64,000 bases of DNA from positions 5,518,001-5,582,000 of the forward strand of contig NZ_CP043046.1 in assembly GCF_008119665.1 (NCBI RefSeq). Reading direction: 5' to 3'. A model generated the notes under the pieces. The model was not told the DNA's origin and made no database searches. It saw only the letters and a program-made list of their open reading frames with translations. Shown here in pieces: positions 1 through 8,644 of this stretch. How positions within the stretch are numbered: the first letter of the stretch is position 1; every line of letters starts with the position of its first letter. The position numbers and the translations under genes are program-made. Source of the DNA: Pigmentiphaga aceris. Lineage in GTDB: Bacteria > Pseudomonadota > Gammaproteobacteria > Burkholderiales > Burkholderiaceae_B.

Positions 1-881
1 AGCCCCAATTCCGCAATGACCTTCTCGCCTTGCGCAATGTTGCCGGCAGTCGCTGCCACCTGCGGCCGCTGATATTGCAGTGGATGCATCTTCGCGGCAA
101 AGCGGGCCTTTACATCGTCAAACGCCATGCCGCTGGCAATATCTTCCAGCAGGGTGCCGATCATCGAACTGCGCGGCGTGCAGAACCCGACAGGTGCCGA
201 CGCAACCGCCCGCCACATCAGCGCATCGCGTTGACGACCGTGCGTGCTGTCATGCTGAGTACGCACCTGGTGCAGCCACTCGCCAGCACCCAGCACCTTC
301 TCACTGCGATACAAGGATTCTGAACGCAGCAGGCCCAGGGCAGCATTGATCGTGTCCGCATTGAAGTCAGCCAGACCGCGTTGCAAGGTGCCCAAGTCCT
401 GCAACTTCAGGCTGACGGCGGCACGCAGACGCGCGTTGTTCATGGACCTGCGCATGGCGGTCGGTACCGGCACCGAGAAATGCGACCAGCCTCCCTTCGT
501 GGCCAAGCCCAGGTCGGTGGCATTGGTCATGAACACGCCAGTGATTCTGGCTTGCTTTACTTGAGTCGCCATCAAACGCGCACTCGGCCCATACTCGCCA
601 TCGTGATCCGACGGCCACAAGACCGACGTGATCTCGCCGTCATCTTCCACACGCACCAAGCCACCAAAACGCTCGATGAAGTGACGGCAGCACGCGCAGT
701 TGTGCTCCTGCCGATTGCGCGCGTCGAAACCCGACAGATACAGATCAAACAGCCCGTCGGTGGCAACCGTCAGAATCTGCGATGCCTGAGCTTCCACCAT
801 GCGGGCAAAGTGCCTTTGCACCACGGTATTGAAATGATCGAACAGCGCGTTGTCGATAGTCTGTGTAGAAGTAGTCTGCAT
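1..881 (-). CDS. Conserved protein of unknown function, cut by the left window edge
   Basis: A minus-strand frame opens with ATG at 881 and stays open for 293 codons to the window edge, so the C-terminus is missing. I do not recognise the family with certainty. The protein has a cysteine cluster near residues 62-65 in the motif HNCACCRHFIERFGG, which looks metal-binding or structural, and a motif MHPLQYQRPQ near the end of the visible part. There is no signal peptide or membrane segment. Similar Cys-rich proteins are, from memory, found among phage and actinobacterial hypotheticals, but I cannot confirm that here. The frame shows normal high-GC codon use and no stops, so the gene itself is secure; the function is not. 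Confidence 0.75.
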   Translation of the reverse strand, partial: MQTTSTQTIDNALFDHFNTVVQRHFARMVEAQASQILTVATDGLFDLYLSGFDARNRQEHNCACCRHFIERFGGLVRVEDDGEITSVLWPSDHDGEYGPSARLMATQVKQARITGVFMTNATDLGLATKGGWSHFSVPVPTAMRRSMNNARLRAAVSLKLQDLGTLQRGLADFNADTINAALGLLRSESLYRSEKVLGAGEWLHQVRTQHDSTHGRQRDALMWRAVASAPVGFCTPRSSMIGTLLEDIASGMAFDDVKARFAAKMHPLQYQRPQVAATAGNIAQGEKVIAELG

Positions 882-930
882 AACACGTGCTTTTGAAATT
901 TATTGCTTGGAACCCAACAGCATCAGAGCA

Positions 931-1389
931 TCAAGCCCCGGCAGCCTGCGCCTTGTCACGACGCGCAATCACAATGCCGCCAATCAGCAAGGCAGCGCCG
1001 ATGACGCCGTAAGCACCACCGAAAATGAGCACCATGAAGAAAGCCGCCGCAGCACTGCCGTGATCGCCACTGGTTGCCTGTGTGTTTTCAACGATGGCGA
1101 TCACAATCATCGCGGGCAAGGACAACAGGAACAGAATGCCTGCTGTCTTCAAGCCGTTGCCGATGCGCTGCTGCAGTCTGGCCATGCGCAATAGCCAGAA
1201 CAATGAAAGCGCGAACACCACGACTTGAACGACACTGATGAATTTCATGCCGCTCGGTGGCATGCCGCCCCACCGGTCTGCCGCGAGTAGCAGCGTGGAG
1301 ACGACAGGGTTTGCAGCGTAGGCAATCAGAAAAGCGAGTGCCAGGGTACCAGCCCAGATCAAGGCCGGATGGTGACGGGAAACAGTCAT
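931..1389 (-). CDS. Small integral membrane protein, unknown function
   Basis: This 152-residue protein starts at ATG 1389. It has about four hydrophobic segments: residues 9-35, 50-68, 83-101 and 115-142. It ends in a short basic tail (ARRDKAQ), which suggests an inner-membrane protein with a cytoplasmic C-terminus. No catalytic motif is visible and I do not recognise the family. It lies 49 bp upstream of, and on the same strand as, the unknown partial gene at the window edge, so the two may be cotranscribed. Upstream, 1390-1648 separates it from the amino-acid transporter operon; I see no convincing gene in that gap. Confidence 0.7.
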   Translation of the reverse strand: MTVSRHHPALIWAGTLALAFLIAYAANPVVSTLLLAADRWGGMPPSGMKFISVVQVVVFALSLFWLLRMARLQQRIGNGLKTAGILFLLSLPAMIVIAIVENTQATSGDHGSAAAAFFMVLIFGGAYGVIGAALLIGGIVIARRDKAQAAGA

Positions 1390-1648
1390 GATGTGCCAGC
1401 CGATTCAATATGAAAAATGCAAATACTTGCATTCAAATATCAACTTCTGATTCAACACCAGCGCAGGATATTTGCTGGACGACAGCGATGAAACCCACTG
1501 TCGCAGTCGCAGCCCCTGGGGCTGGCGGGCACCAAACGTACACCACCACGCTTGGTACCGGCCACCCCCGTAATATCCTGTTTCGCTGGAATCGAATACC
1601 GACTGGCCGCCAGCATGCCTCGGGCTGCATCGCCCTTGGCAGCCGGCA

Positions 1649-2404
1649 TCAATGCGATCGCAGATCCGACAGGAACTTCTGCGCACGCGCGCTTTGGGGT
1701 GTCGAGAAGAACGCATCGGGACTTCCGGTTTCAACAATAGCGCCGTGATCCATGAACCAGACGCGGTCCGCCACTTCACGTGCGAATCCCATTTCATGGG
1801 TCACACACATCATGGTCATACCCTCGCGCGCGAGCTGCTTCATGACCTGCAAGACCTCACCGACCATTTCAGGATCAAGCGCGCTGGTCGGCTCATCGAA
1901 CAGCATCGCGGGTGGGTCCATGGCAAGCGCACGGGCGATGGCCACACGCTGCTGCTGGCCGCCCGACAACTGGCCGGGATAAGCATCCACTTTTGCGGCC
2001 AGCCCTACCCGATCCAGCAACGCCACCGCGCGCTCGCGCGCTTCCCGTTTTGACTTGCGCAGCACGGTGGTGGGCGCAAGCGCAATGTTCTCGGCCACTG
2101 ACAAGTGCGGGAACAGATTGAAGCTCTGGAATACAAACCCCACCTGGCTGCGGAAACGGTTGATGTCGATGCCCGGCGCGTTCACGTCCTTTCCATCGAA
2201 CTCGATCGTGCCGTCCTGGATCGACTCCAGTCGATTGACCGTGCGGATCAGTGTCGACTTCCCCGACCCCGATGGCCCGCACACCACGACCACCTCGCCA
2301 CGCGCCACCTGCGCATCGATGTTGGCCAGGGCCTGGTAAGCGCCATACCACTTGCTCACCTGTTTGAATGCAATCATCGGTGGCTTGCTTGTGTTGGAAG
2401 TCAT
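1649..2404 (-). CDS. Polar amino-acid ABC transporter ATP-binding protein
   Basis: This 251-residue ATPase powers uptake of a polar amino acid in the GlnQ/HisP family. All motifs are intact: Walker [10 protein letters not shown] at residues 43-51, signature LSGGQQQR near 146, Walker [14 protein letters not shown] near 165 and the switch histidine in CVTHEMGF. It is the last gene of a minus-strand run (RraA-like protein, aminotransferase, binding protein, two permeases, ATPase) and lies 12 bp after the second permease. The substrate cannot be read from the ATPase. The neighbouring aminotransferase and aldolase suggest an amino acid with an oxygenated side chain (inference). Confidence 0.95.
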   Translation of the reverse strand: MTSNTSKPPMIAFKQVSKWYGAYQALANIDAQVARGEVVVVCGPSGSGKSTLIRTVNRLESIQDGTIEFDGKDVNAPGIDINRFRSQVGFVFQSFNLFPHLSVAENIALAPTTVLRKSKREARERAVALLDRVGLAAKVDAYPGQLSGGQQQRVAIARALAMDPPAMLFDEPTSALDPEMVGEVLQVMKQLAREGMTMMCVTHEMGFAREVADRVWFMDHGAIVETGSPDAFFSTPQSARAQKFLSDLRSH

Positions 2405-2416
2405 GAGTGTCTCGGT

Positions 2417-3178
2417 TCAGGATCGGGCGGGTGTGTCACTGACGGCAGACGCGACGATCAATGCAGGCTTGACCGGCGCGACCACACCCGCTCGACGACG
2501 CGCAATGCGACGCTCCAATTCCCGGGCAAGCTGCGTCAGCGCAAAGCACAGAATGAAGTAGGTCGCAGCCAGAATGGCGTAGACCTCGAAGGGTTTTGTC
2601 AGCAGCGTGCTGTTGACCTGGCTGGCAGCAAACGTCAGTTCGTTCACCCCGATCACATAACCCAGGGAGGTCTCTTTGATGGTGGATACGAACTGGCTCA
2701 GCATGGCTGGCACCATGTTGTAGAGCGCCTGAGGCAGCACCACCTTGCGCATGGTCTGCCCGTAGCTCAGACCCACTGCACGGGCGGCCTCGGCCTGTCC
2801 GCTGGGCAAGCCTTCGATGCCGGCACGGACCACTTCCGCCAGATAGGCCGCCTGATAGATCACCAGCGTGATCAGCATGGTGCTGAAGCCACTTACCGCG
2901 TGCCCGGTCAGCAACGGCAGGAAGAAGTAGATCCAGAAGATGAACATCAACAAGGGCACGCCACGCACCAGATACACCAAGGTGGTTGCAGGCCAGCGCA
3001 GCCATGCAAAGGGGCTCATGCGCGCCAGTGCAATCACAACGGAGATCGGAAACGCCAGCGCAATCCCCAGCACCGACAGCGCAAAGGTCAAGGCCAGGCC
3101 ACCGATCGGTCCGTTCGGATACTGGCCGACCAGCAGCAACAGTCCGTGGTCCCGCAGAATCGAGAAAATGTCGCTCAT
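2417..3178 (-). CDS. Polar amino-acid ABC transporter permease (second subunit)
   Basis: A 253-residue inner-membrane permease of the HisM/GlnP family with about five hydrophobic segments. The typical cytoplasmic loop EAARAVGLSYGQTMRKVVLPQA contacts the ATPase. I chose ATG 3178 (MSDIFSIL) because it follows the stop of the upstream permease by one base and matches the usual family N-terminus. A GTG at 3223 would add 15 atypical residues and overlap the upstream gene. Its partner permease is immediately upstream and its ATPase immediately downstream, so this is a standard heterodimeric importer core. Confidence 0.93.
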   Translation of the reverse strand: MSDIFSILRDHGLLLLVGQYPNGPIGGLALTFALSVLGIALAFPISVVIALARMSPFAWLRWPATTLVYLVRGVPLLMFIFWIYFFLPLLTGHAVSGFSTMLITLVIYQAAYLAEVVRAGIEGLPSGQAEAARAVGLSYGQTMRKVVLPQALYNMVPAMLSQFVSTIKETSLGYVIGVNELTFAASQVNSTLLTKPFEVYAILAATYFILCFALTQLARELERRIARRRAGVVAPVKPALIVASAVSDTPARS

Positions 3179-3179
3179 G

Positions 3180-3878
3180 TCATCGAGTCCGAATACGGTA
3201 GCGTTGCTCAAGTGCTGCGCCACCCGCCATGATCAGCAGCGAGACGGCCAGATAGATCACCGTGGACAGCAGGTACACCTCGATGGTGCGAAATGATTGG
3301 CTCTCGATCTCGCGGGTGACGTAAGTGAGTTCCGCCACACCGATCGCCATCGCCAGGCTGGTGTTCTTGAAAATGAGCACGGTGTGGTTGACCATCGTCG
3401 GCAAGGCAATGCGCGCGGCCTGCGGCAGAATCACCAGTCGCGCGGCGTTCAGATAGCTCAGACCCAGCGCCCGTGAGGCCTCGTACTGCGCACGCGGAAT
3501 GGCGCGCAAGCCACCCCGCAAATCCTCAGACAGATAGGCAGCCATGCACAGCCCCACGGCAATGACGGCGAACATGAATTCACCCCCGACCGCGTTGGCC
3601 CACATCTGCACACTTTCTGGCAACAGGCTGGGGATGCCGAAGTACCACAGGAAAATCTGCACCAGCATCGGCACGTTCTGGTGGTACTCGACATAGGCAG
3701 CAACCGCCATTTTGCAAAGGCGGCTATCGGTCATCCGCAACAGGGCAAGCACGGTCCCCAACACCGCAGCCAGCAGCCACGCCAACGCGGTGAGTTCCAG
3801 CATGGTGATCACCCCCTGGACGATCCATTGCGGATAGTCGCCACGGGCAAGCACAGAGAAATCCAGATCCAGCTTCAT
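3180..3878 (-). CDS. Polar amino-acid ABC transporter permease (first subunit)
   Basis: A 232-residue permease of the HisQ/GltJ type. The conserved ATPase-contact loop reads YEASRALGLSYLNAARLVILPQA. ATG 3878 (MKLDLDFS) is preferred over an upstream start at 3926 because a GGAAG Shine-Dalgarno sequence sits at the right distance and the extra residues are not family-like. The stop overlaps neither neighbour and the next permease starts one base later, so the two subunits are probably translationally coupled. The binding protein lies 69 bp upstream. Confidence 0.93.
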   Translation of the reverse strand: MKLDLDFSVLARGDYPQWIVQGVITMLELTALAWLLAAVLGTVLALLRMTDSRLCKMAVAAYVEYHQNVPMLVQIFLWYFGIPSLLPESVQMWANAVGGEFMFAVIAVGLCMAAYLSEDLRGGLRAIPRAQYEASRALGLSYLNAARLVILPQAARIALPTMVNHTVLIFKNTSLAMAIGVAELTYVTREIESQSFRTIEVYLLSTVIYLAVSLLIMAGGAALEQRYRIRTR

Positions 3879-3947
3879 CGCTACGCTTCCGGTCGCGGTT
3901 CTCGGCATTCGCAAGGCAGCGCACACGCATGCCTTGCGAGATCTTTA

Positions 3948-4766
3948 TCAGCCCTTGATGGGTGCGATCTGAAACTCACGACGCATGCCGTATGGGCTGC
4001 TGGCACCCAGCCACTTGTCGAAGATGGCGGTGGCCGCGTTCGACTGATCCAGTTTGCGAAGCGCGCCATTGACCTGCTCGATCAACGCGGCCTCGTCCTT
4101 GCGCATGCCAATGCCCCAGGCCTCCAGCATCAGCGGCTTCTCGACGATGTCGATGGGCGTGGTGTTCTCGGCCTGCTGCTTGTACTTGACCAGCACAAGC
4201 TCGGAAAGCGCCAGCCCGTCGACCTTGCTCAGTTGCAAGGCCAGGAAGGCCGCAGGCGCATCCTGGAAGGTGACGGGTGAGGCAGTGGGAATCGCCTTGC
4301 GCACGCCCATCTCGGACGTAGACCCCTTGATGGCACTGACACGCTTGCCGCCCAATTCATCGAGCGTCTTGATGCCCGAATTGCGGCGCACGGCCACCTT
4401 TTGCAGGCTGGCGAAATAGCTGTCGCTGTAAGCGATCTGCTGGGCACGTTCCGACGTCCAACCCAGGTTGGCCGCCAGGATGTCGACACGCCCCTGTTGA
4501 AGCTCGGTGATGCGGGCAGGCACTGCCACCAGACGCAGTTCAAGCTTCACGCCCAGGCTGTCTGCGATGGCCTTGCAGAAATCCACGTCGTAGCCCTGAA
4601 TCTCGCGGGTTTGCGGGTTCGGGAAACTGAACGGCTCGGCCGTACCCAGCGTGCCGCATACCAAAGTGCCTTTTGCCTTGATGTCGGCCAACTGGTCGGC
4701 CGACGCCGCATGACCGAACAGGGTCAGACAAAGTGCGGTGGCTCCGCTAAAAAAGAATCGACGCAT
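3948..4766 (-). CDS. Amino-acid ABC transporter periplasmic binding protein
   Basis: A 272-residue solute-binding protein (SBP family 3). Residues 1-23 form a signal peptide ending in AASA, so the mature protein is periplasmic. The fold signatures are present: a first strand GTLVCGT, the hinge motif QGYDVDFCKAIADSLG and an ITELQQGRVDILAANLGWT stretch. It should capture the ligand for the two permeases and ATPase encoded just downstream. It lies about 60 bp after the aminotransferase gene, which implies that uptake and transamination of the same amino acid are coupled (inference). The ligand cannot be named from sequence. Confidence 0.93.
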   Translation of the reverse strand: MRRFFFSGATALCLTLFGHAASADQLADIKAKGTLVCGTLGTAEPFSFPNPQTREIQGYDVDFCKAIADSLGVKLELRLVAVPARITELQQGRVDILAANLGWTSERAQQIAYSDSYFASLQKVAVRRNSGIKTLDELGGKRVSAIKGSTSEMGVRKAIPTASPVTFQDAPAAFLALQLSKVDGLALSELVLVKYKQQAENTTPIDIVEKPLMLEAWGIGMRKDEAALIEQVNGALRKLDQSNAATAIFDKWLGASSPYGMRREFQIAPIKG

Positions 4767-4825
4767 GGTGTTTGTCTCCGATTTCTGTTTGTTATTGGCA
4801 GTGCAGGGGAACGATCAGTGCACGA

Positions 4826-6034
4826 TCAGCGCGTGCAATCCTTGACCGCGTTTGCGATGGCAAGACATCCGGCATCGATCTCTTCCAAAGACGTCGCAAA
4901 CGACAGCCGAAGATGTGAGGGCAAGCCGTAAGACGCGCCATCGATCGTGGCGACGCCTACGTGTTCGAGCAGATAGCGCATCACGTCGACATCGTTGTTC
5001 AGTACGTCCCCAGCCGGTGTGCGACGACCCAGCAGCCCCGCTACGCTCGGGAAGACATAGAACGCGCCGTCGGGGGCCGTGCAGGAAAAATCGTCGATCG
5101 CATTCAGCCCGGCAACGATGCGATCGCGTCGCTCGGCAAAGCGCACAACCGCGTCGCTTACACACTGCTGCGGCCCTTCCAGCGCAGCCACCGCTGCGGC
5201 CTGGCTGGCTGAACACGCGCACGATGTGCTTTGTGAAAGTAGCAAGGTGATCGCATCGATCAAGGGCTTCGGACCCGCGCCGAAACCAATGCGCCACCCG
5301 GTGAAGGCATAGGTCTTCGACAGCCCGTTGACCACCAGCGTGCGCGTGGCAAGGTCGGGGGCCACATCGAGCGGTGCCACGTGGCGGGCACCGCCATACA
5401 CAAAGTGTTCGTAGATTTCGTCGGTCAGCAGCCAGACGTGGGGATGGGCGCGCAGCACCTCGCACAAGGCTTCCAGCTCACTGCGCGAATACACGGCACC
5501 GGTCGGATTGTTGGGTGTGTTGAGCACCACCCAGCGCGTGCGCGGGGTGATCGCGGCAGCCAATGCCTGGGCGCTCATCTTGAACCCGGCGTCGGCACCC
5601 GCTGTCACGATCACCGGCTTGCCCCCGTTGATGGCAACCATATCGGGATAGGACACCCAATACGGTGCCGGCACGATGACCTCGTCGCCCTCATTCAAGG
5701 TGGCGGCAAACGCGTTGTAGATGATGTGCTTGGCACCGCATCCCACCACCACTTGCGAAGGCGGCACGACAAAGCCGTTTTCGCGTGCCAACTTGGCCGC
5801 AATCGCATTGCGCAGAGCAGGCGTACCCGCCGATGCGGTGTAACGCGTGTGCCCTTGCGCCAACGCAAGCGCACCGGCCTCGACAATGTGCGCAGGCGTC
5901 GGAAAATCGGGTTCGCCAATCGTGAAGTCGATGATGCGACGCCCGGCCGCACGCAGTGCGTCGACGCGGACCTTGGCCGCCATGCTGGGCGACGGTTTGA
6001 CGGTTGACAGGCGCTCGGCCAGCAACAGGCTCAT
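4826..6034 (-). CDS. Pyridoxal-phosphate aminotransferase, class I/II
   Basis: A 402-residue fold-type I aminotransferase related to the aspartate aminotransferase AspC/AAT-I family. The PLP site is clear: NTPNNPTGA at residues 172-180, DEIYEHF near 205 and SKTYAFTGWRIG with Schiff-base lysine K240. A C-terminal LRLSFATS supplies the substrate-carboxylate arginine. ATG 6034 (MSLLLAERL) is chosen over an upstream start at 6112 because a CGGAG ribosome site precedes it and the extra 26 residues would overlap the next gene. It sits between an RraA-like aldolase and an amino-acid importer, so it probably converts the imported amino acid to its 2-oxo acid (inference). Specificity is unknown. Confidence 0.9.
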   Translation of the reverse strand: MSLLLAERLSTVKPSPSMAAKVRVDALRAAGRRIIDFTIGEPDFPTPAHIVEAGALALAQGHTRYTASAGTPALRNAIAAKLARENGFVVPPSQVVVGCGAKHIIYNAFAATLNEGDEVIVPAPYWVSYPDMVAINGGKPVIVTAGADAGFKMSAQALAAAITPRTRWVVLNTPNNPTGAVYSRSELEALCEVLRAHPHVWLLTDEIYEHFVYGGARHVAPLDVAPDLATRTLVVNGLSKTYAFTGWRIGFGAGPKPLIDAITLLLSQSTSCACSASQAAAVAALEGPQQCVSDAVVRFAERRDRIVAGLNAIDDFSCTAPDGAFYVFPSVAGLLGRRTPAGDVLNNDVDVMRYLLEHVGVATIDGASYGLPSHLRLSFATSLEEIDAGCLAIANAVKDCTR

Positions 6035-6108
6035 GGTGTGCTCCGTGAATGCTTGAAGACGGTGTGGGTGTTCAAAGACCGAGGGGGTGCTTAAAGGCCA
6101 TGGGGTAC

Positions 6109-6774
6109 TCAAAGGCCATGAGCCGACAGCGTCTTGGTCAGCCAGCTTTGTTCGACACGCCCGCTGAGAATTTCTGCCTTGATGGCATCTTCTTTTTCCA
6201 CCGTAGCGGCCACCGCACGCAGCAGGCGCTCCGCGTCGGCCTGCGGGAAGGTCACCACACCGTCCTCATCACCCACCACCAGGTCGCCCGGCGACACGAC
6301 CTGCCCGCCAATGTTCACCGGCACGTTGATGGCACCTGGCCCCAGTTTGTAAGGACCGCGATGCGTGATGCTGCGTGCATAACAAGGGAAATCGGCAGCA
6401 TGGAACGCGGCGCTGTCACGGATCGCACCGTCGATCACCAACCCAGCGCATCCACGCTCGATGGCGTACAGCATGATCAGCTCACCCACCAGTGCGTTAT
6501 CCGCGTTGCCCGCGCCATCGACCACCAGCACGTGACCAGGCTGCAAGTCCATCAAGGCGCGGTAGATCAGCAGGTTGTCGCCCGGACGGGCCTTGACGGT
6601 ATAGGCGGTTCCCACCAGCTTGCGGGCACGATGAAAGCGCTGCAGACCGACGATGCCTTGCATGCGCTGCAGGTTGTCGCTCAGGTGCGGGGTGACGACG
6701 TCCTGCAGTGCAGTGATGACCTGGCTCGGCGCAAGCGACGGGGCCGGACAAATGGTGAAGGGTGCTTCTGACAC
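6109..6774 (-). CDS. RraA-family protein, probable 4-hydroxy-2-oxo acid aldolase or oxaloacetate decarboxylase
   Basis: A 221-residue RraA-fold protein starting at GTG 6774 with a GGGAG ribosome site. Members include the class II 4-hydroxy-4-methyl-2-oxoglutarate / 4-carboxy-4-hydroxy-2-oxoadipate aldolases, related decarboxylases, and the RNase E regulator RraA. The metal/substrate motif GAIRD (in VIDGAIRDSAAF) is present, which favours the enzymatic branch over the pure RNase E inhibitor. It is the first gene of the operon with the aminotransferase and importer, and a LysR regulator is divergent. A role cleaving the keto acid made by the aminotransferase is my inference. A regulatory RraA role is unlikely in this context. 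Confidence 0.85.
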   Translation of the reverse strand: MSEAPFTICPAPSLAPSQVITALQDVVTPHLSDNLQRMQGIVGLQRFHRARKLVGTAYTVKARPGDNLLIYRALMDLQPGHVLVVDGAGNADNALVGELIMLYAIERGCAGLVIDGAIRDSAAFHAADFPCYARSITHRGPYKLGPGAINVPVNIGGQVVSPGDLVVGDEDGVVTFPQADAERLLRAVAATVEKEDAIKAEILSGRVEQSWLTKTLSAHGL

Positions 6775-6852
6775 GGAGACTCCCGGGGTGGATCAGCGAT
6801 TGCGATCTCATGACAGGAATTGTGGGAGTTCCCTTGCACGCAAAAAAGCGAT

Positions 6853-6867
6853 ATTTTCGAATTAAAT
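6853..6867. promoter_or_regulatory. Candidate LysR-type operator between the RraA-like gene and its LysR regulator
   Basis: The sequence ATTTTCGAATTAAAT is a 15-bp ATTT-N7-AAAT inverted repeat, so it contains the T-N11-A core typical of LysR-type regulators. It lies in the 143-bp divergent gap, about 50 bp before the LysR start, in a locally AT-rich patch of otherwise GC-rich DNA. The motif is short and could arise by chance in AT-rich sequence. Confidence 0.4.
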
Positions 6868-6917
6868 TACAGTCTTAAAAGCGATCAATCAAAGCGCAAG
6901 CAGCGGACCCATGCACC

Positions 6918-7820
6918 ATGATGACCTTCAAGCAACTCGAAGCGCTGTACTGGATCAACCGCCTGGGCAGCTTCGCGGCGGCCGCAGCCCGCCTGCACAC
7001 CACGCAGTCCGCCATATCCAAACGCGTGCATGAACTCGAATCCGAATTCGACACGCCCTTGTTCGATCGCACTCAACGCCAGGCACGACTGACCGACAAA
7101 GGCCAAGAAATGGTCGTCATCGCCGAAAGGTTGCTCAAGCAACGCGACATGGCCATCGAGCAATTCGGTCGCCCGGATGTCGTGCAGCGGCGCTTCCGAA
7201 TCGGCGTAACCGAACTGACTGCCCTCACCTGGCTGCCCAAGCTCGTATCAGCCATTCAACTGAACTATCCGAAAGTCACGCTTGAACCCGACGTGGACAT
7301 GAGCGTGAAGCTGAAAGAAAAACTGCTGGCCGACGAAGTTGATTTGATCGTCGTTCCCGACGCCGTGCTTGACTCGCGTTTCGGTTACGAAAGCTTGGCC
7401 ACGGTCGACAACGTCTGGATGTGCAAACCCGGTCTGGTCCCCACGGAAAACGTCTTGCGCATCCATGAACTGGCGCGCCTGCCGCTGCTCACACAGGGAG
7501 ATCGGTCGGGTACCGGCGTCAACTACATGCGCTGGTTTCACAGCCTGGGCGTCGAGCCGGACAACACCATCAGCAGCAACAGTCTGATTGCCTTGCTGGG
7601 CCTGACGGTGTCGGGCCTGGGCGTCAGCTACCTGCCGCGCGCCTGCATGGAGCCGATGCTGAAAAACGGTCTGCTGAGTGTCGTCCGCACCAATCCGCCA
7701 CTGCCGAACATCCGCTACATCGCCATGTACAAACGCGATGTGCAAAGTCCGCTGACTGCCGCCGTGACGATGATGGCGCAGGAATGCTGTGACTTCACGC
7801 GGATGTTTCAGACGCCTTGA
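6918..7820 (+). CDS. LysR-family transcriptional regulator
   Basis: A 300-residue LysR regulator. The N-terminal winged helix-turn-helix is evident (FKQLEALYWINRLGSFAAAAARLHTTQSAISKRVHELE), followed by a periplasmic-binding-protein-like effector domain from about residue 90. Two ATGs in tandem open the gene; the first is used here. It is transcribed divergently from the RraA-like/aminotransferase/importer operon across a 143-bp gap with a candidate T-N11-A site, so it most likely controls that operon and itself. The effector is unknown; a substrate or product of the pathway is the usual choice for such regulators. Confidence 0.93.
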   Translation: MMTFKQLEALYWINRLGSFAAAAARLHTTQSAISKRVHELESEFDTPLFDRTQRQARLTDKGQEMVVIAERLLKQRDMAIEQFGRPDVVQRRFRIGVTELTALTWLPKLVSAIQLNYPKVTLEPDVDMSVKLKEKLLADEVDLIVVPDAVLDSRFGYESLATVDNVWMCKPGLVPTENVLRIHELARLPLLTQGDRSGTGVNYMRWFHSLGVEPDNTISSNSLIALLGLTVSGLGVSYLPRACMEPMLKNGLLSVVRTNPPLPNIRYIAMYKRDVQSPLTAAVTMMAQECCDFTRMFQTP

Positions 7821-7903
7821 TGGCAAGGTGGTAGTTCAATCCGAGGCGCGTGCATGGGTACCAAGCTTCAACGCCAATCACGGCACCCGGACAAGTCAAA
7901 AAA

Positions 7904-8644
7904 CTAACGACATGATGCTGTCCCGGCGTCGACATCGAGTGCAACGATCCGTTCGATTGTCGGCAGAGTCGCCTCACCGTCATCGCTGAGGGTCAGGTGT
8001 ACTGCTCGGCCAACGGCGGGATTGCCAGCGTTGCAGGTAACCAGCGCCTCGTAGGCCCGGCTTGCTTCTGGCGCAGTCGCATGCACAGCCAGTTGCCTAA
8101 CATCATTTCCCAACACAGCACGAAGTTGGCCATCCGAGCCCGTGATGCCGGCCAGTTCTGCATATACACGCGCCAGCACACGATTCGCTGCCCAGGAAGT
8201 TTCGTACTCCGGTCGCGTATTGGCAAGTATCGGTGTCTTGTCGAGCGCGATGAATCGCGCGCCTCCCGCGGCAAATTCGATCCGCGTTTCGTAGCTGATG
8301 ATGGAGCCGTGAATGCCCGAATCACCTGGGGCCTGGTAGGCCACGACCATGCTCAACAAGCCATCACCATTGTCGGCATCCGCAAAACTGGCATGCACGA
8401 TGTGATGCGAGCTGATGACATCGGGGACTGCGGCAAACCAGGCCTTCAGGCTTTCGTGGTCTCTGGCGAACACGTGATTGCCCCGGTGCCCCGATAGCTG
8501 CACTTGGGGATGGAATATTGCCAAGTGCGTATCGAGATTGCCCACGGATGCTTCAAGAAAGGCGAACCAGCGGTGCGCCAGATGCAGGGCAATGTGATGC
8601 CGACTGCGCGAGTGTGTGATCACAGCGTTATCAGCCTTCATCAT
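7904..8644 (-). CDS. NTF2/SnoaL-like protein of unknown function
   Basis: A 246-residue protein whose N-terminal half resembles the SnoaL/NTF2-like alpha+beta barrel: a helix with HLAHRWFAFLEASVGNLDTHLAIFHPQVQLSGHRG, then a typical strand pattern with HHIVHASFADAD. The C-terminal 100 residues are unassigned. Its ATG overlaps the stop of the flavin monooxygenase gene by four bases (ATGA), so translation is coupled. It is the last gene of a five-gene minus-strand unit. NTF2-like folds can be isomerases, cyclases, dehydratases or non-catalytic, so no reaction is claimed. Confidence 0.75.
   Translation of the reverse strand: MMKADNAVITHSRSRHHIALHLAHRWFAFLEASVGNLDTHLAIFHPQVQLSGHRGNHVFARDHESLKAWFAAVPDVISSHHIVHASFADADNGDGLLSMVVAYQAPGDSGIHGSIISYETRIEFAAGGARFIALDKTPILANTRPEYETSWAANRVLARVYAELAGITGSDGQLRAVLGNDVRQLAVHATAPEASRAYEALVTCNAGNPAVGRAVHLTLSDDGEATLPTIERIVALDVDAGTASCR

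Noticed and set aside
1405..1797. Short minus-strand open frames upstream of the membrane protein gene
   Set aside because: They have poor codon use, overlap the ABC ATPase gene end and show no recognisable domain; the gap 1390-1648 is treated as non-coding.
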